Shown piece by piece: positions 9,240-17,652 of a stretch of DNA of 39,707 bases. Origin of the DNA: Pandoraea sp. GTDB lineage: Bacteria > Pseudomonadota > Gammaproteobacteria > Burkholderiales > Burkholderiaceae. The stretch is from positions 1 to 39,707 of the forward strand of contig JARLJF010000114.1 of the NCBI GenBank assembly GCA_031291335.1. Reading direction: 5' to 3'. Under the pieces are notes generated by a model. The model had not been told where the DNA came from. It saw only the letters and a list, made by a program, of their open reading frames with translations, and made no database searches. The position numbers and the translations under genes were made by a program. How positions within the stretch are numbered: position 1 is the stretch's first letter; each line of letters opens with the position of its first letter.

Positions 9240-9794
9240 ATGCAACTTCAAGACACTGGCCTGCGATTCTCGCGGGTCACCGTAGTGCTTCACTGGTTGG
9301 TGGCGGTTCTGCTGTTCGCCATCATCGCGCTGGAATTCGCCATTGTTCCGGGCAGTCATGCGTCGGGTAGTGCCGCATTGTCGGAGACGCAAAATCTGCT
9401 CGGCCTGATCCTGTGTCTTGTCTCGATCTATCGATTCTGGGCGAGGGTCTCTTCCTATCATCCGTTGCCGGTGGGCACCCCCAATCCCGTCGAGATCATC
9501 ATCAGCCGATCGGTGGCGGTGGCGCTTGCATTGGCGATGGTGCTGTTGCCCGTGGCGGCCTGGCTATACAAAGCGTCGGCAGGCGAGGTGATGGGGCTGC
9601 CGGGCGGTTTCCATATTCCCGCCGTGATTGCGCCGAATCTGGCGGTGCAGCAGGTGGTGGGCGTGCTGTTCAAGATTGGCGGGATTGCGTTTCTCGCGGG
9701 CCTTGTCCTGCATATTTTCGGCGCGATGAAGAATCACTTTGTGCTCAAGAACGACACCTTGAAGCGCATGCTGGGTAAACATGTGGAGCTATGA
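9240..9794 (+). CDS. Cytochrome b561-family membrane protein
   Basis: A 184-residue, four-helix membrane protein of the prokaryotic cytochrome b561 family, which binds haem b and moves electrons between quinols and partners in the inner membrane. It starts with the usual RFSRVTVVLHWLVAVLL (His18 a likely haem ligand) and ends with LVLHIFGAMKNHFVL (His158, His166). ATG 9240 is chosen because GAGGAAGA lies just upstream and because the N-terminus then matches the family; the open frame extending further upstream overlaps actP and does not. It sits 41 bp after actP and 4 bp before the next gene, so is probably in the same operon. Confidence 0.88.
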   Translation: MQLQDTGLRFSRVTVVLHWLVAVLLFAIIALEFAIVPGSHASGSAALSETQNLLGLILCLVSIYRFWARVSSYHPLPVGTPNPVEIIISRSVAVALALAMVLLPVAAWLYKASAGEVMGLPGGFHIPAVIAPNLAVQQVVGVLFKIGGIAFLAGLVLHIFGAMKNHFVLKNDTLKRMLGKHVEL

Positions 9795-9798
9795 CGCC

Positions 9799-10809
9799 AT
9801 GTTTGAATTGAAATCGGAGTATTGCGGGAATGCGCTCACGAAGCTTTGTGGCGTGGACTACCCCATCTTTCTCGCCGGCATGGCCGCGATCTCGGGGCCG
9901 GGCCTTGTCGCCGCGGTCGCGAACGCGGGAGGCATGGGAACACTGGGGGGCTTGCGATTGCCGCCGAAAACGTTGCGCAAGTGGTTGCAGGAAACCCGGG
10001 AACTGACCGACAAGCCCTTTGGTGTGAATCTCGTGCCGTCGTTCGGCGGACCCGATGTCTTCGAAGCACAATTCCAGGTCGTCCTTCAGGAGAGGCCCCG
10101 CCTGTTGTCGCTCTTCTATGCCGAGGGCCAACAGTACGCCGACATGATTCCCCGCGCAAAAGACGCCGGCATGATCGTCATGGTTCAGGTCGGCTCTGTC
10201 GAGCTTGCCCGATTGGCGGTCAAACGTGGCGCGGACATCATCACGGCGCAAGGCTGTGAGAGCGGTGGCCACCTCAATCGCGGCACCATCGGTCTGCTCA
10301 CGCTCCTGCCGTCGTTGATCGAGGTTGCCGAAGGGCGGCCCGTCATCGCCGCAGGCGGAATCGTGAACCGGCACGACGTGCGTGTTGCCATGGCATTGGG
10401 CGCGTCGGGCGTGCTCGTCGGCACCGCATTCGTGGCGAGCGACGAATCCAATGCGCATCCGTTGTACAAGCAGAAGATCGTCGATGCGACGGTCGACGAC
10501 ACCGAGTACCGCACCGGTTACTCCTTCGGCTGGAAATACGGAACGCCTCACCGGGTGATTCCGAATCGGGATAAGTGGAATCTGCTGCGCTTTATCGGCG
10601 GTGGCGCGCGACTGATCGACAAGCCGCGTATGGCCAAGAAGTTATCGCTTTACGCCGGGCAAGGGGTCGGAAAGATTCATGACGTAGTCCCGGCAGCGGA
10701 GCGCGTGGCAGAACTCGCGAGTGGTTTGCCGCGTCTGTCGATCTCGACTGAGGCCGACGTCGATCGGGCACGCCGTTCGTCGCTCAGTCCCTCGATTCAA
10801 TTCGGCTGA
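9799..10809 (+). CDS. Nitronate monooxygenase / FabK-like FMN-dependent TIM-barrel enzyme
   Basis: A 336-residue protein of the 2-nitropropane dioxygenase (NMO)/FabK family, which folds as an FMN-binding TIM barrel. Diagnostic segments are YPIFLAGMAAISGPGLVAAVANAGGMGTLGG near the N-terminus, the motif AQGCESGGH with His158 (catalytic or FMN-site His in NMO enzymes), PVIAAGGIV, and ALGASGVLVGTAFVASDES. ATG 9799 follows GGAG by about 10 bases; ATG 9781 would overlap the b561 gene. Family members oxidise nitronates or reduce enoyl groups; the substrate cannot be told from sequence. Its place at the end of the ActP operon suggests it acts on, or detoxifies something linked to, the imported carboxylate. 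Confidence 0.85.
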   Translation: MFELKSEYCGNALTKLCGVDYPIFLAGMAAISGPGLVAAVANAGGMGTLGGLRLPPKTLRKWLQETRELTDKPFGVNLVPSFGGPDVFEAQFQVVLQERPRLLSLFYAEGQQYADMIPRAKDAGMIVMVQVGSVELARLAVKRGADIITAQGCESGGHLNRGTIGLLTLLPSLIEVAEGRPVIAAGGIVNRHDVRVAMALGASGVLVGTAFVASDESNAHPLYKQKIVDATVDDTEYRTGYSFGWKYGTPHRVIPNRDKWNLLRFIGGGARLIDKPRMAKKLSLYAGQGVGKIHDVVPAAERVAELASGLPRLSISTEADVDRARRSSLSPSIQFG

Positions 10810-10832
10810 GACTCAGGCGGCCGCTTCTGCGC

Positions 10833-11729
10833 TCAGGCACTCTGACTCAGCCCGGCGTGGATGAATTGCCCACGCGCGAGGTCGACGAAGGCATTCAATG
10901 CCGAAGTCGGCCGCGTGTCGTTTCGTCGAATGAAGACGGTCTTGACGTTGGCGAACTCGGAGGGCAGCGGGTGATATCGAATGTTGTGGTGTGAGCGGTA
11001 GTTATCCACGACACCGCGCGGCAATAACGTGACGCCCATGCCTGCGGATACGCACGACAGAATGCCGTCCAGCGTGCCCAACTCCATCACCTGATTGGGT
11101 ACGAGTCCCACTTGATGGAACCAATGCTCGAGGGTGGAGCGATAGAAGCACCCGGTCCGAAATACCAACACGGTTTGCTGAGGGATGGCCGCGATCAGGC
11201 TGTCGAGCGAGACGAACTCACTGCTGCTCACGAGCACCAGTTCCTCACGAAATACCTCTTCCTGATAAAGGGCCGAATTCTGGTGCAGGCCGCCGACGAA
11301 CGCGCCGTCCAGACGATGACTCTCCACGGCTTTGATCAACTCTGCCGTCGTGCCGGTCTGCAAGGAAAGCTGAACCTGCGGATATTGCAGTCGATACTTC
11401 GCCAGCACTTGAGGCAGCCGGATCGCGGCCGTCGTCTCCATCGAGCCTAGCCGCAGATGTCCGGTAGGCGTTGCAGGGTCGCACAGGGCGCCGCGGCTCT
11501 CGTCGACAAGCTGCAGGATGCGCCGCGCATATTCCAGGAAGGTGCGTCCGGCCGACGTGAGAGCCACGCCGCTTTTGTGTCGGATGAACAGTTGCTGTTG
11601 CAGTTCGGCTTCGAGTTCTTTCACGCGCATCGTGGCGTTCGACTGCACGGTGTGCACGCTCGCCGCTGCTGCCGTGAAGCTTCCCAGCTCTGCGACGGCA
11701 CAAAATATCCGGAGTTGACGCATTTCCAT
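10833..11729 (-). CDS. LysR-family transcriptional regulator
   Basis: A 298-residue LysR regulator with a clear N-terminal helix-turn-helix (MRQLRIFCAVAELGSFTAAAASVHTVQSNATMRVKELEAELQQQLFIRHKSGVALTSAG) and an effector domain beginning GHLRLGSMETTAA. ATG 11729 has AAGGG about 9 bases upstream and matches family length; the longer frame from 11768 adds an untypical leader. It converges on the NMO gene (24-bp gap) and is divergent from the MOSC gene at 11841. It may therefore control the MOSC gene, the ActP operon, or both. The recognition helix carries an unusual VQSNAT where QPALS or QSALS is common. Confidence 0.87.
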   Translation of the reverse strand: MEMRQLRIFCAVAELGSFTAAAASVHTVQSNATMRVKELEAELQQQLFIRHKSGVALTSAGRTFLEYARRILQLVDESRGALCDPATPTGHLRLGSMETTAAIRLPQVLAKYRLQYPQVQLSLQTGTTAELIKAVESHRLDGAFVGGLHQNSALYQEEVFREELVLVSSSEFVSLDSLIAAIPQQTVLVFRTGCFYRSTLEHWFHQVGLVPNQVMELGTLDGILSCVSAGMGVTLLPRGVVDNYRSHHNIRYHPLPSEFANVKTVFIRRNDTRPTSALNAFVDLARGQFIHAGLSQSA

Positions 11730-11754
11730 GACGACACCCTTTTCATCATCAGGA

Positions 11755-11771
11755 GCGATGGCTGGCATCGC
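11755..11771. promoter_or_regulatory. Candidate LysR dyad, GCGATG-N5-CATCGC
   Basis: Perfect 6-bp arms at 11755-11760 and 11766-11771 lie in the 111-bp gap between the divergent LysR and MOSC genes. The size fits a LysR-type site. The assignment rests only on symmetry and position. Confidence 0.35.
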
Positions 11772-11840
11772 GTATCATCAATTTACAGAATCGATGCCGT
11801 CCGGCACAGTCGAGTTAATACCTATGCGCGGAGGTTCGCG

Positions 11841-12521
11841 ATGACGCAGTCCACCACGATCAACCATCTTTTTGCCGGCGGTACCGGACACCTCGAACCT
11901 GACGGGCATCGCAGCGGTATTTTCAAGCGGCGTATCACTGGGAGAATTCGCGTCGAGTCGTCCGGCATCGTGGGCGATGAGCATGCAGATCCGCGCGTGC
12001 ATGGCGGTCCGGAGAAGGCCGTCCATCACTACGCCGAAGAGAACTACGGGCGCATCGCACAGGCCTTTCCGGAGAGTGCGCCGGCGTTGGTTCCGGGAAG
12101 CCTGGGAGAGAACCTCTCCACGCAAACGTTCTCCGGGCAAAACGTTCACATTGGCGATACGTTCCTGATCGGTGACAGTGTCGTGCTACAGGTGTCCCAG
12201 CCCCGGCGACCTTGCTGGAAGATCAACCATCGCTTCGGCGTTGAAGGGCTATCGATGTTCGTGGCCCGTGAGCGGGTGACGGGCTGGTACTACCGGGTGA
12301 TATCTCCCGGCTTCATCGAGCCGGGCGACACGATGGTGCTCGTGGAACGGCAGACGGATCGTTTCTCGATCGATCAGTTCTGGCAGGTGCAGCTCACGCA
12401 CCGTCCGAGTCTGGACGATCTCGTCGCATTGGGCGCGGTCCCGGGACTGGCGCCGGAGTGGCAACGGCGCATGACCGAGCGCGTGAAATGGCTTCAGGAA
12501 CGCCCGGAGCAGGCTGCCTGA
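11841..12521 (+). CDS. MOSC domain protein (YiiM-like)
   Basis: A 226-residue MOSC-domain protein resembling YiiM. Such proteins bind the molybdenum cofactor and, in YiiM and YcbX, reduce N-hydroxylated bases and related compounds. The family pattern is seen in SSGIVGDEHADPRVHGGPEKAVHHY (residues 40-64), PGSLGENLST, and SQPRRPCWKINHRFG with the conserved Cys125. The C-terminal tail is longer than the MOSC core, as in YiiM. ATG 11841 has GGAGG 6 bases upstream, so the longer upstream frame, which runs antisense to the LysR gene, is rejected. A link with the NMO gene through the shared LysR regulator, around N-oxidised compounds, is speculative. Confidence 0.88.
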   Translation: MTQSTTINHLFAGGTGHLEPDGHRSGIFKRRITGRIRVESSGIVGDEHADPRVHGGPEKAVHHYAEENYGRIAQAFPESAPALVPGSLGENLSTQTFSGQNVHIGDTFLIGDSVVLQVSQPRRPCWKINHRFGVEGLSMFVARERVTGWYYRVISPGFIEPGDTMVLVERQTDRFSIDQFWQVQLTHRPSLDDLVALGAVPGLAPEWQRRMTERVKWLQERPEQAA

Positions 12522-12583
12522 ATTGCGCGGCCTTCGCCGCCTGCGCCCAGCAGGCGCGAGGCGCGTCGGCCAGGCGCCGTGGG

Positions 12584-13864
12584 TCAGAGAAGCACGCACT
12601 GTCCTGTAAAGCGAGTGCCGCTCCATGTAATGTTGAGCGGACGCGCCGGGTCTTTGCAGATGAGCGTCTCCAATGTGCCGAACCGGTCGGCGTGCAGCGA
12701 TAGCTGTTCGCCCGGCGAGAGCCCATAGAAGCCCGAGTAGTTCTTTTCGCATCGAGCGGAATCGTCGGCGGCATTATTGGCCGTCACGCACCAGGCGACG
12801 TTGACGGCATAGCCGCACGTGTTCCTGACGCCGGTTTCGACTTCATACCAGCCGACGTAGCCCTTGGCACCGCGGGGAATTCGCACTTGTTCAATGCCGC
12901 CTTTGACGGGTTCGGTCGTCTTGCGTCCCGCGGTCGCGGCGTTGGCGCTGTATTTCCCGGATGGCGCTACCGACATCGGTTGGGTGGCCGGCATGGCTGC
13001 GGATGGTGACGCCGTACCCGACGTCGCTTTCAGTGCCGTGGCGACGGCCTGGTATTGCGCGGCGTTGCGTCCGCCGCCGCTTGCAACCCCTTGCGCCGCC
13101 GCGCCCAGCAGACCCGCGACGATGGACAGAACACCGGGGCCGTCGTCGGAGGACGAGGCGTTTGTGCGCGCCCCATTGGCGTAAGTGGCGACGACGGTGC
13201 CGTCGGCGCGGGTGTCGGTGCCCTCGTAGATCTTTCCGTTGACGAATTGCCCGGCACGCACGGAGCCGTCGGACGCAAAGGTGATGACACCGGGACCGTC
13301 GAACGTGTTGTCGCGCCACTGACCGCGGTAGGTATTGCCGTTGGGTTCGAGCTGATAGCCCTGACCGGTCATCGCGCTGTTGATAAAGTCGCCTTCATAC
13401 CGCTTCCCGTTAGCCCACGCATAGGTACCTTTGCCGGTGAGCTTGCCTGCGACGAAATCGCCTTCGTAGGTATCGCCACTGACCCAGAAGTATTTTCCCT
13501 TGCCGGTGCGGTCGTCATTGACGAAGGGGCCTTCGTAGCGATTGCCGCTCGCCCATGTGTAGGTGCCGACGCCAGCGCGTTTGCCTTGGCGCAATTCACC
13601 TTCCAGACGCTGGTCGAAAACGCCGTCCTTGAACCATTCCTCCGTGCCCGGGCCATCGGCGTAGCCGTTCTTGCAGGGGCCGGTCCATGTCGCGGTCCAC
13701 GTGATACCGGTGTTGCCGGGATCGTTCGACCAAACTTTGCAGTCTTTGTTGTTGACGGTGACCCAGCCTTCGGCGTGCGCCGACGGGCCACCCAGCAGGC
13801 CGTACGCGCCCGCAATACTCAGCGCAAGCACCGCGCCGCGCCTGAAGTTTCGCCCGTGAGCCAT
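12584..13864 (-). CDS. Exported MORN-repeat protein
   Basis: A 426-residue protein with a signal peptide (AVLALSIAGAYGLLGGPSAHA, cleavage near residue 31). It carries MORN repeats with exact 23-residue spacing: Y/L-x-G starts at residues 87, 110, 133, 156, 179 and a degenerate one at 202, with GKGTYAWANGKRYEGDF-type units. Residues 225-320 are Ala/Gly/Ser-rich and low in complexity, a likely flexible linker. A C-terminal segment (about 325-426) has several cysteines (NTCGYAV, VAWCVT, ARCEKN, LICKD, GQCVLL) that could form disulfides in the periplasm. AGGGAGA lies before ATG 13864. MORN repeats usually bind lipids or partner proteins; the function here is unknown. It follows the threonine aldolase gene by 110 bp on the same strand. 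Confidence 0.85.
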   Translation of the reverse strand: MAHGRNFRRGAVLALSIAGAYGLLGGPSAHAEGWVTVNNKDCKVWSNDPGNTGITWTATWTGPCKNGYADGPGTEEWFKDGVFDQRLEGELRQGKRAGVGTYTWASGNRYEGPFVNDDRTGKGKYFWVSGDTYEGDFVAGKLTGKGTYAWANGKRYEGDFINSAMTGQGYQLEPNGNTYRGQWRDNTFDGPGVITFASDGSVRAGQFVNGKIYEGTDTRADGTVVATYANGARTNASSSDDGPGVLSIVAGLLGAAAQGVASGGGRNAAQYQAVATALKATSGTASPSAAMPATQPMSVAPSGKYSANAATAGRKTTEPVKGGIEQVRIPRGAKGYVGWYEVETGVRNTCGYAVNVAWCVTANNAADDSARCEKNYSGFYGLSPGEQLSLHADRFGTLETLICKDPARPLNITWSGTRFTGQCVLL

Positions 13865-13974
13865 GACTTTCTCCCTGATCTTTTTGTATGACTGTTTGCT
13901 CGGGAAGATAGCGAAGGATCGGGCTGTCCGACATCCTCCATTTGGGGGATGGGGTATTGTCTTGCCGGCTCCTG

Positions 13975-15027
13975 TTATGCGAACGTCGAAAAGTAGCGCT
14001 TGAATAGGGCGATCGTTTGATCGATGTCGTCGTCGGCGATGTCCATGTGCGTGACCAGCCGCAACGAATAAAGGCCAGTGACGCCCACACCGTTACTCTG
14101 AAGGAATTCAATCAATGACGGCAGGCTGGCGCCCGAGTCGGCGTTGTCTCGCACAGTCAGCAGGAGCATATTGGTCTGCTGCTGGACGTCGAGCTGGCCG
14201 ATGGTGCGTAAGGCGTCTGCCAGTCTGGCCGCTCGCCTGTGATCGTCCTGGAGACGCTGCACGTTCGTATCGAGCGCAAATGCCGCTGCACTCGCCAATA
14301 TGCCGGTCTGGCGCATGCCGCCGCCGCACATCTGCCTCAACCTTCGGGTCCGTGCGATGAACGATGCGCTGCCAGAGAGCGCGGCGCCGGCGGGGGCGCC
14401 GAGCCCTTTGCTGAAGCAGATCGAAACGGAGTCGAAATGCCGGGCGATGCGCTTGATTTCGACCTCGGGAGTCGACTGATTGGCGTTCGCCTGCGACACG
14501 GCGGCGTTGAATAGGCGCGCGCCATCAAGGTGTCTCAGCAAGCCCCGGCCGGTTGCCCAGGCGCACGCGGATTCGATATAGCTTTGCGGCAGCACATGTC
14601 CGAACCATGTGTTCTCCAGCGCCAGCAGTTTCGTGCGCGGGTGATGGATGTCGTCGGGTTTGACGGCGGCGTCGAGTGCGGCCAACGGCAATTGCCCGTC
14701 GTCGCCCTGGATGATGGGCTGGGGTTGAACACTGCCCAGCACCGCAGCGCCTCCGCCTTCCCAGCGATAGGCGTGGGCCATGTTGCCGACCAGATACTCC
14801 TCGCCGCGTTGGCAGTGCGCCATGATCGCGCACAGGTTGGCCTGCGTAGCGCTCGGGAAAAAAAGCGAAGCTTCATGACCGAGCATCTCGGCAACTTTTT
14901 GCTGTAACGCGTTGACGCCGGGATCGTCACCGAAGCCGTCGTCTCCAACAACGGCGTTGGCCATCACCTCCCGCATTGCCCGGGAGGGACGGGTCACGGT
15001 GTCGCTTCGTAAATCGATGAACTTCAT
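13975..15027 (-). CDS. ltaE: Low-specificity L-threonine aldolase family PLP enzyme
   Basis: A 350-residue fold-type I PLP enzyme of the threonine aldolase/beta-eliminating lyase family. Such enzymes cleave L-threonine, allo-threonine and other beta-hydroxy-alpha-amino acids to glycine and an aldehyde. Features: FIDLRSDTVTRPSRAMREVM at the start, GDDGFGDDPGVNALQQKVAEMLG, HLDGARLFNA (166-175), and the PLP lysine Lys207 in SICFSKGLGAPAG. ATG 15027 is preferred to 15051 because MKFIDLRSDT is the family N-terminus. It is the last gene of a minus-strand operon with the DUF3100 gene (42 bp upstream) and a deacylase. This suggests its natural substrate is a beta-hydroxy amino acid released from an acylated precursor. 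Confidence 0.9.
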   Translation of the reverse strand: MKFIDLRSDTVTRPSRAMREVMANAVVGDDGFGDDPGVNALQQKVAEMLGHEASLFFPSATQANLCAIMAHCQRGEEYLVGNMAHAYRWEGGGAAVLGSVQPQPIIQGDDGQLPLAALDAAVKPDDIHHPRTKLLALENTWFGHVLPQSYIESACAWATGRGLLRHLDGARLFNAAVSQANANQSTPEVEIKRIARHFDSVSICFSKGLGAPAGAALSGSASFIARTRRLRQMCGGGMRQTGILASAAAFALDTNVQRLQDDHRRAARLADALRTIGQLDVQQQTNMLLLTVRDNADSGASLPSLIEFLQSNGVGVTGLYSLRLVTHMDIADDDIDQTIALFKRYFSTFA

Positions 15028-15069
15028 GGGATATTCCGAGGTGTTCCGCATACGTGGCGCAGGTCGCGC

Positions 15070-16419
15070 CTAGATCGCATGCATAAAGAATTGGGCGATC
15101 ACCGCCGCCCCGATAAAGCTGCCCGCACTTGCCGCGAAGGAGACCACGACGATCCGCCAGCCAAGGCGGCGAAATGCCGGAATGTCCTTCGCAATCGAGA
15201 GTCCCGCGATTGCCAGAATCGGTGTGGTGATCGCCATGAAGTTGATCTTGCCGGTCAGAACGGCGATCTCGGCCGCAAAGGGGAACGTTGGATACGACGC
15301 CGCCATCCCGATCACCGTCACCCATATCAACGCAGGCAGTTTGCGAAACGTTACACGGTATAGCAAGTAGCCAATGAACACCACGCCCGCCATGATTCCC
15401 GCACCGGCCAGCGTGGCAAGATCGGGGGGCTGCTTGAAGTTGACCCAGTTCCCGATCAGCGCGACCAGCGCGACAAATACCCAGATGAAGACGTGGGCGC
15501 CGAATGAGAGCGGCTTGTGGCTCTCGTGGGCCGCGCTCTCAACTGCGACGCCTGTCGACGCGGGCGAGCGCTTCGACATCCGACCCAGCACGGGTTCGAG
15601 CGTCTTGTAAGCCCACAGGGTGAACGGCAGCGAGATGAAGAGCGTGAAGTAAGTGCCGATCGTGGTCGTGATGAGGTTGCTCGCGGCGGCAAAGGCCGCC
15701 ACGTGCTTGGCGACTTCGGGCGTCTGCTGGGCCGCTATAGCGCCCGCCGCGGCCGTCATCATCGTGCCCGATCCCACGCCAGCCCCCATGGCCAGGGCCA
15801 GTGGATTGAAGATTCCGGTACTGGTCAGCACGCTGGCCAGCAACGCGATGAAAATCGCGCCGAACACGGTGCCCGTCAGGTACTCCGCGAGTGCGCCATG
15901 CCCTTCCGGGGAATTCATGCCGAAGCGCTCGCCAATGATCGCCAGGCTCGGCTCTCTGCCGACCGAGAATGTCGCGCCCACCGCCTCGCGCTTGATGCCG
16001 AGCATGAGCGCGATGGGCAAGCCGATCATCATCGTGCCGAAGAAATGACCGAACTCCTGGAATACCAACCCCCAACCCGAGCTGATGATTTTCGGCAGGT
16101 TGCCGCCGACCAGAAGCGCCAGCTTGGCGATGAAGATCAGCATCGCCGGTTGCAACACCGCGGCAGCCAGATCCTGTACGTCTCGCGATATCGCTATCGA
16201 CGGCGGCACACGCTTGCTCACCACACCGAGTGTGGCGGCAAGCATCAGCGCCCACAGCAGGGGGAAGAGCACAATCTTTGTGGATGCGGTAATCGGGATC
16301 GTGAAATTCCCGATGCTCTCCGTAATGAGGACGATGATCGCCGTCGTGAAGAAGAGCTTCACCCCGCGCCCGTATGCCATTGCGGCATGGGGCGTTTCGC
16401 TGTGAGTCGTGATGGACAT
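15070..16419 (-). CDS. Polytopic membrane protein, DUF3100 family, probable transporter
   Basis: A 449-residue protein with about ten or more hydrophobic segments. Recognisable stretches such as SVGREPSLAIIGERFGMNSPEGHGALAEYLTGTVFGAIF, NPLALAMGAGVGSGTMMTAAAG, and paired blocks of helices joined by a hydrophilic stretch near residue 285 (SKRSPASTGVAVESAAHESH) look like DUF3100. I recognise the family with moderate certainty and recall no proven function. The general look, with Gly-rich re-entrant-like segments, is that of a secondary carrier. It lies between the deacylase (71 bp) and threonine aldolase (42 bp) genes, so it probably moves their substrate. Start ATG 16419 is assumed from length and context. 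Confidence 0.72.
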   Translation of the reverse strand: MSITTHSETPHAAMAYGRGVKLFFTTAIIVLITESIGNFTIPITASTKIVLFPLLWALMLAATLGVVSKRVPPSIAISRDVQDLAAAVLQPAMLIFIAKLALLVGGNLPKIISSGWGLVFQEFGHFFGTMMIGLPIALMLGIKREAVGATFSVGREPSLAIIGERFGMNSPEGHGALAEYLTGTVFGAIFIALLASVLTSTGIFNPLALAMGAGVGSGTMMTAAAGAIAAQQTPEVAKHVAAFAAASNLITTTIGTYFTLFISLPFTLWAYKTLEPVLGRMSKRSPASTGVAVESAAHESHKPLSFGAHVFIWVFVALVALIGNWVNFKQPPDLATLAGAGIMAGVVFIGYLLYRVTFRKLPALIWVTVIGMAASYPTFPFAAEIAVLTGKINFMAITTPILAIAGLSIAKDIPAFRRLGWRIVVVSFAASAGSFIGAAVIAQFFMHAI

Positions 16420-16490
16420 TTATCGGGCTCCGTGTCGGTGGGCGCGATCAGGCTGCGATGCGGCGCAAACGCGCCGGGGAACGTCGTGGT

Positions 16491-17522
16491 TCAGAGGGCA
16501 CGCGCCAGATGGCCGAGGCAATCGCCGGGCTCCACCTGCGCATAGGTTCGAATGCACACCGCCAGACCACCCGCTGCAAAATCGATGCGCGCAGGCGGCT
16601 GCCACGGGTTGTGGGGGTCGTAGATGTGACCGGCGGGCGCACCGGCCTCGACGTAGTCGCCGAGGGAAAAGGCCGGTTCGAAAATGCCGGGACGGTCGGC
16701 GAACGCGTACAAGCCGGCGTCGTCCGTAGTGAAGAAGGCCGTTTCGTGCCGGCGCGAGGTGCTTTCCTTGTCCGCTTGTCCCGCCCAGACGCCGCAGGCA
16801 GCCAGATAGGGAAGCAGGCCATCTTCGACGGTACGCAAGCCAGCGCGGTTGACGGTCGATGCGCCGCCGAACTCGCCCAGCAGAACAAGCACGCCTTGCT
16901 TCTGCGCGTAGTTGGCGATCACACGGTCTTCACCGCTGATGGCCTTTTCGATGTCGTAGCGCACCACACGCTCGGGCGCAAACGCCGCCAGCAAACGGTT
17001 GGCGAGTTCCGGCCGGGTGCCTTGGCCGGGCATGGGCGCCAGTACGCTGGGCAGATAGTTGAGCGAGCTGCCGCCTGCGTGGAAGTCGAACAGGAAGTCG
17101 GCTTTCGCGAGGAGCACGGTCGTCACGTAGTGAGCGATCATCTCCGTGATCGTGCCGTTTCTCTTTCCGGGAAATGTACGGTTGAGATTGACGCCGTCGA
17201 TGGGCGACACGCGTGTGCCGGCGAGGTAAGCCGGATGGTTCAGTGACGGGACGATGAGGATGCGGCCGGTAATGTCTTCGAGGCGCAGCTTTCGCGCGAG
17301 CTTTGCCAGTGCGATCGGTCCTTCGTATTCGTCGCCGTGAATGCCGCCCGTCAGCAATACGGTCGGCCCTTCTCCGTTCTTGAAGCAGGCAATGGGGATA
17401 TGAATCGCACCATAGGCGGACCGGTTGACGGAGTGCGGTACCCGAAGCACCCCATGCTGAATGCCTTCTACCTCGAAATCGATAGTGGCATTTATCATCG
17501 ATTGGTCGCTTGTCTTTTCCAT
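16491..17522 (-). CDS. Succinylglutamate desuccinylase/aspartoacylase (M14-like) family deacylase
   Basis: A 343-residue zinc-dependent deacylase of the AstE/AspA family, closest in feel to the DoeB-type N-acetyl-diaminobutyrate deacetylases. Zinc ligands are seen as His62 and Glu65 in GGIHGDEYEGP and His148 in FLFDFHAGG. The substrate loop GVNLNRTFPG (111-119) and catalytic-type glutamate LLGEFGG (Glu217) are present. The C-terminal part (ADRPGIFEPAFSLGDYVEAGAPAGHIYDPHNP) matches the beta-barrel appendage of this family. ATG 17522 has a strong AAGGGGGTG site. It is first in the operon with the DUF3100 carrier and threonine aldolase, divergent from a LysR gene. The likely job is removing an acyl group from an N-acyl amino acid before aldol cleavage; the substrate is unknown. 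Confidence 0.85.
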   Translation of the reverse strand: MEKTSDQSMINATIDFEVEGIQHGVLRVPHSVNRSAYGAIHIPIACFKNGEGPTVLLTGGIHGDEYEGPIALAKLARKLRLEDITGRILIVPSLNHPAYLAGTRVSPIDGVNLNRTFPGKRNGTITEMIAHYVTTVLLAKADFLFDFHAGGSSLNYLPSVLAPMPGQGTRPELANRLLAAFAPERVVRYDIEKAISGEDRVIANYAQKQGVLVLLGEFGGASTVNRAGLRTVEDGLLPYLAACGVWAGQADKESTSRRHETAFFTTDDAGLYAFADRPGIFEPAFSLGDYVEAGAPAGHIYDPHNPWQPPARIDFAAGGLAVCIRTYAQVEPGDCLGHLARAL

Positions 17523-17652
17523 ACTTCACCCCCTTAAACTATGCTCGTGACACTTTCGTCAGACGCCAAGTCGGCACGCGAGAAATCGTAGAACCGCCGA
17601 AAAAGCGCTACAAATACTGAATTTCTTGGTTTGCTATGCCGGGGAGGTATAG

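Noticed and set aside
11457..11840. N-terminal extension of the MOSC protein
   Set aside because: It lies antisense to the LysR helix-turn-helix region, and ATG 11841 has a perfect GGAGG site.
12538..12556. Hairpin CGCCTGC-GCCCA-GCAGGCG between MOSC and MORN genes as terminator
   Set aside because: A 7-bp stem exists at the convergent junction, but neither side has a T-run, so termination cannot be claimed.
13935..13955. Imperfect hairpin CATCCTCC/GGGGGATG after the threonine aldolase gene
   Set aside because: A wobble pair is needed and no T-run follows on the minus strand; not distinguishable from chance.
15517..16545. 342-codon plus-strand frame opposite the DUF3100 gene
   Set aside because: Shadow frame, highly charged and without homology that I recognise, opposite a hydrophobic membrane protein.
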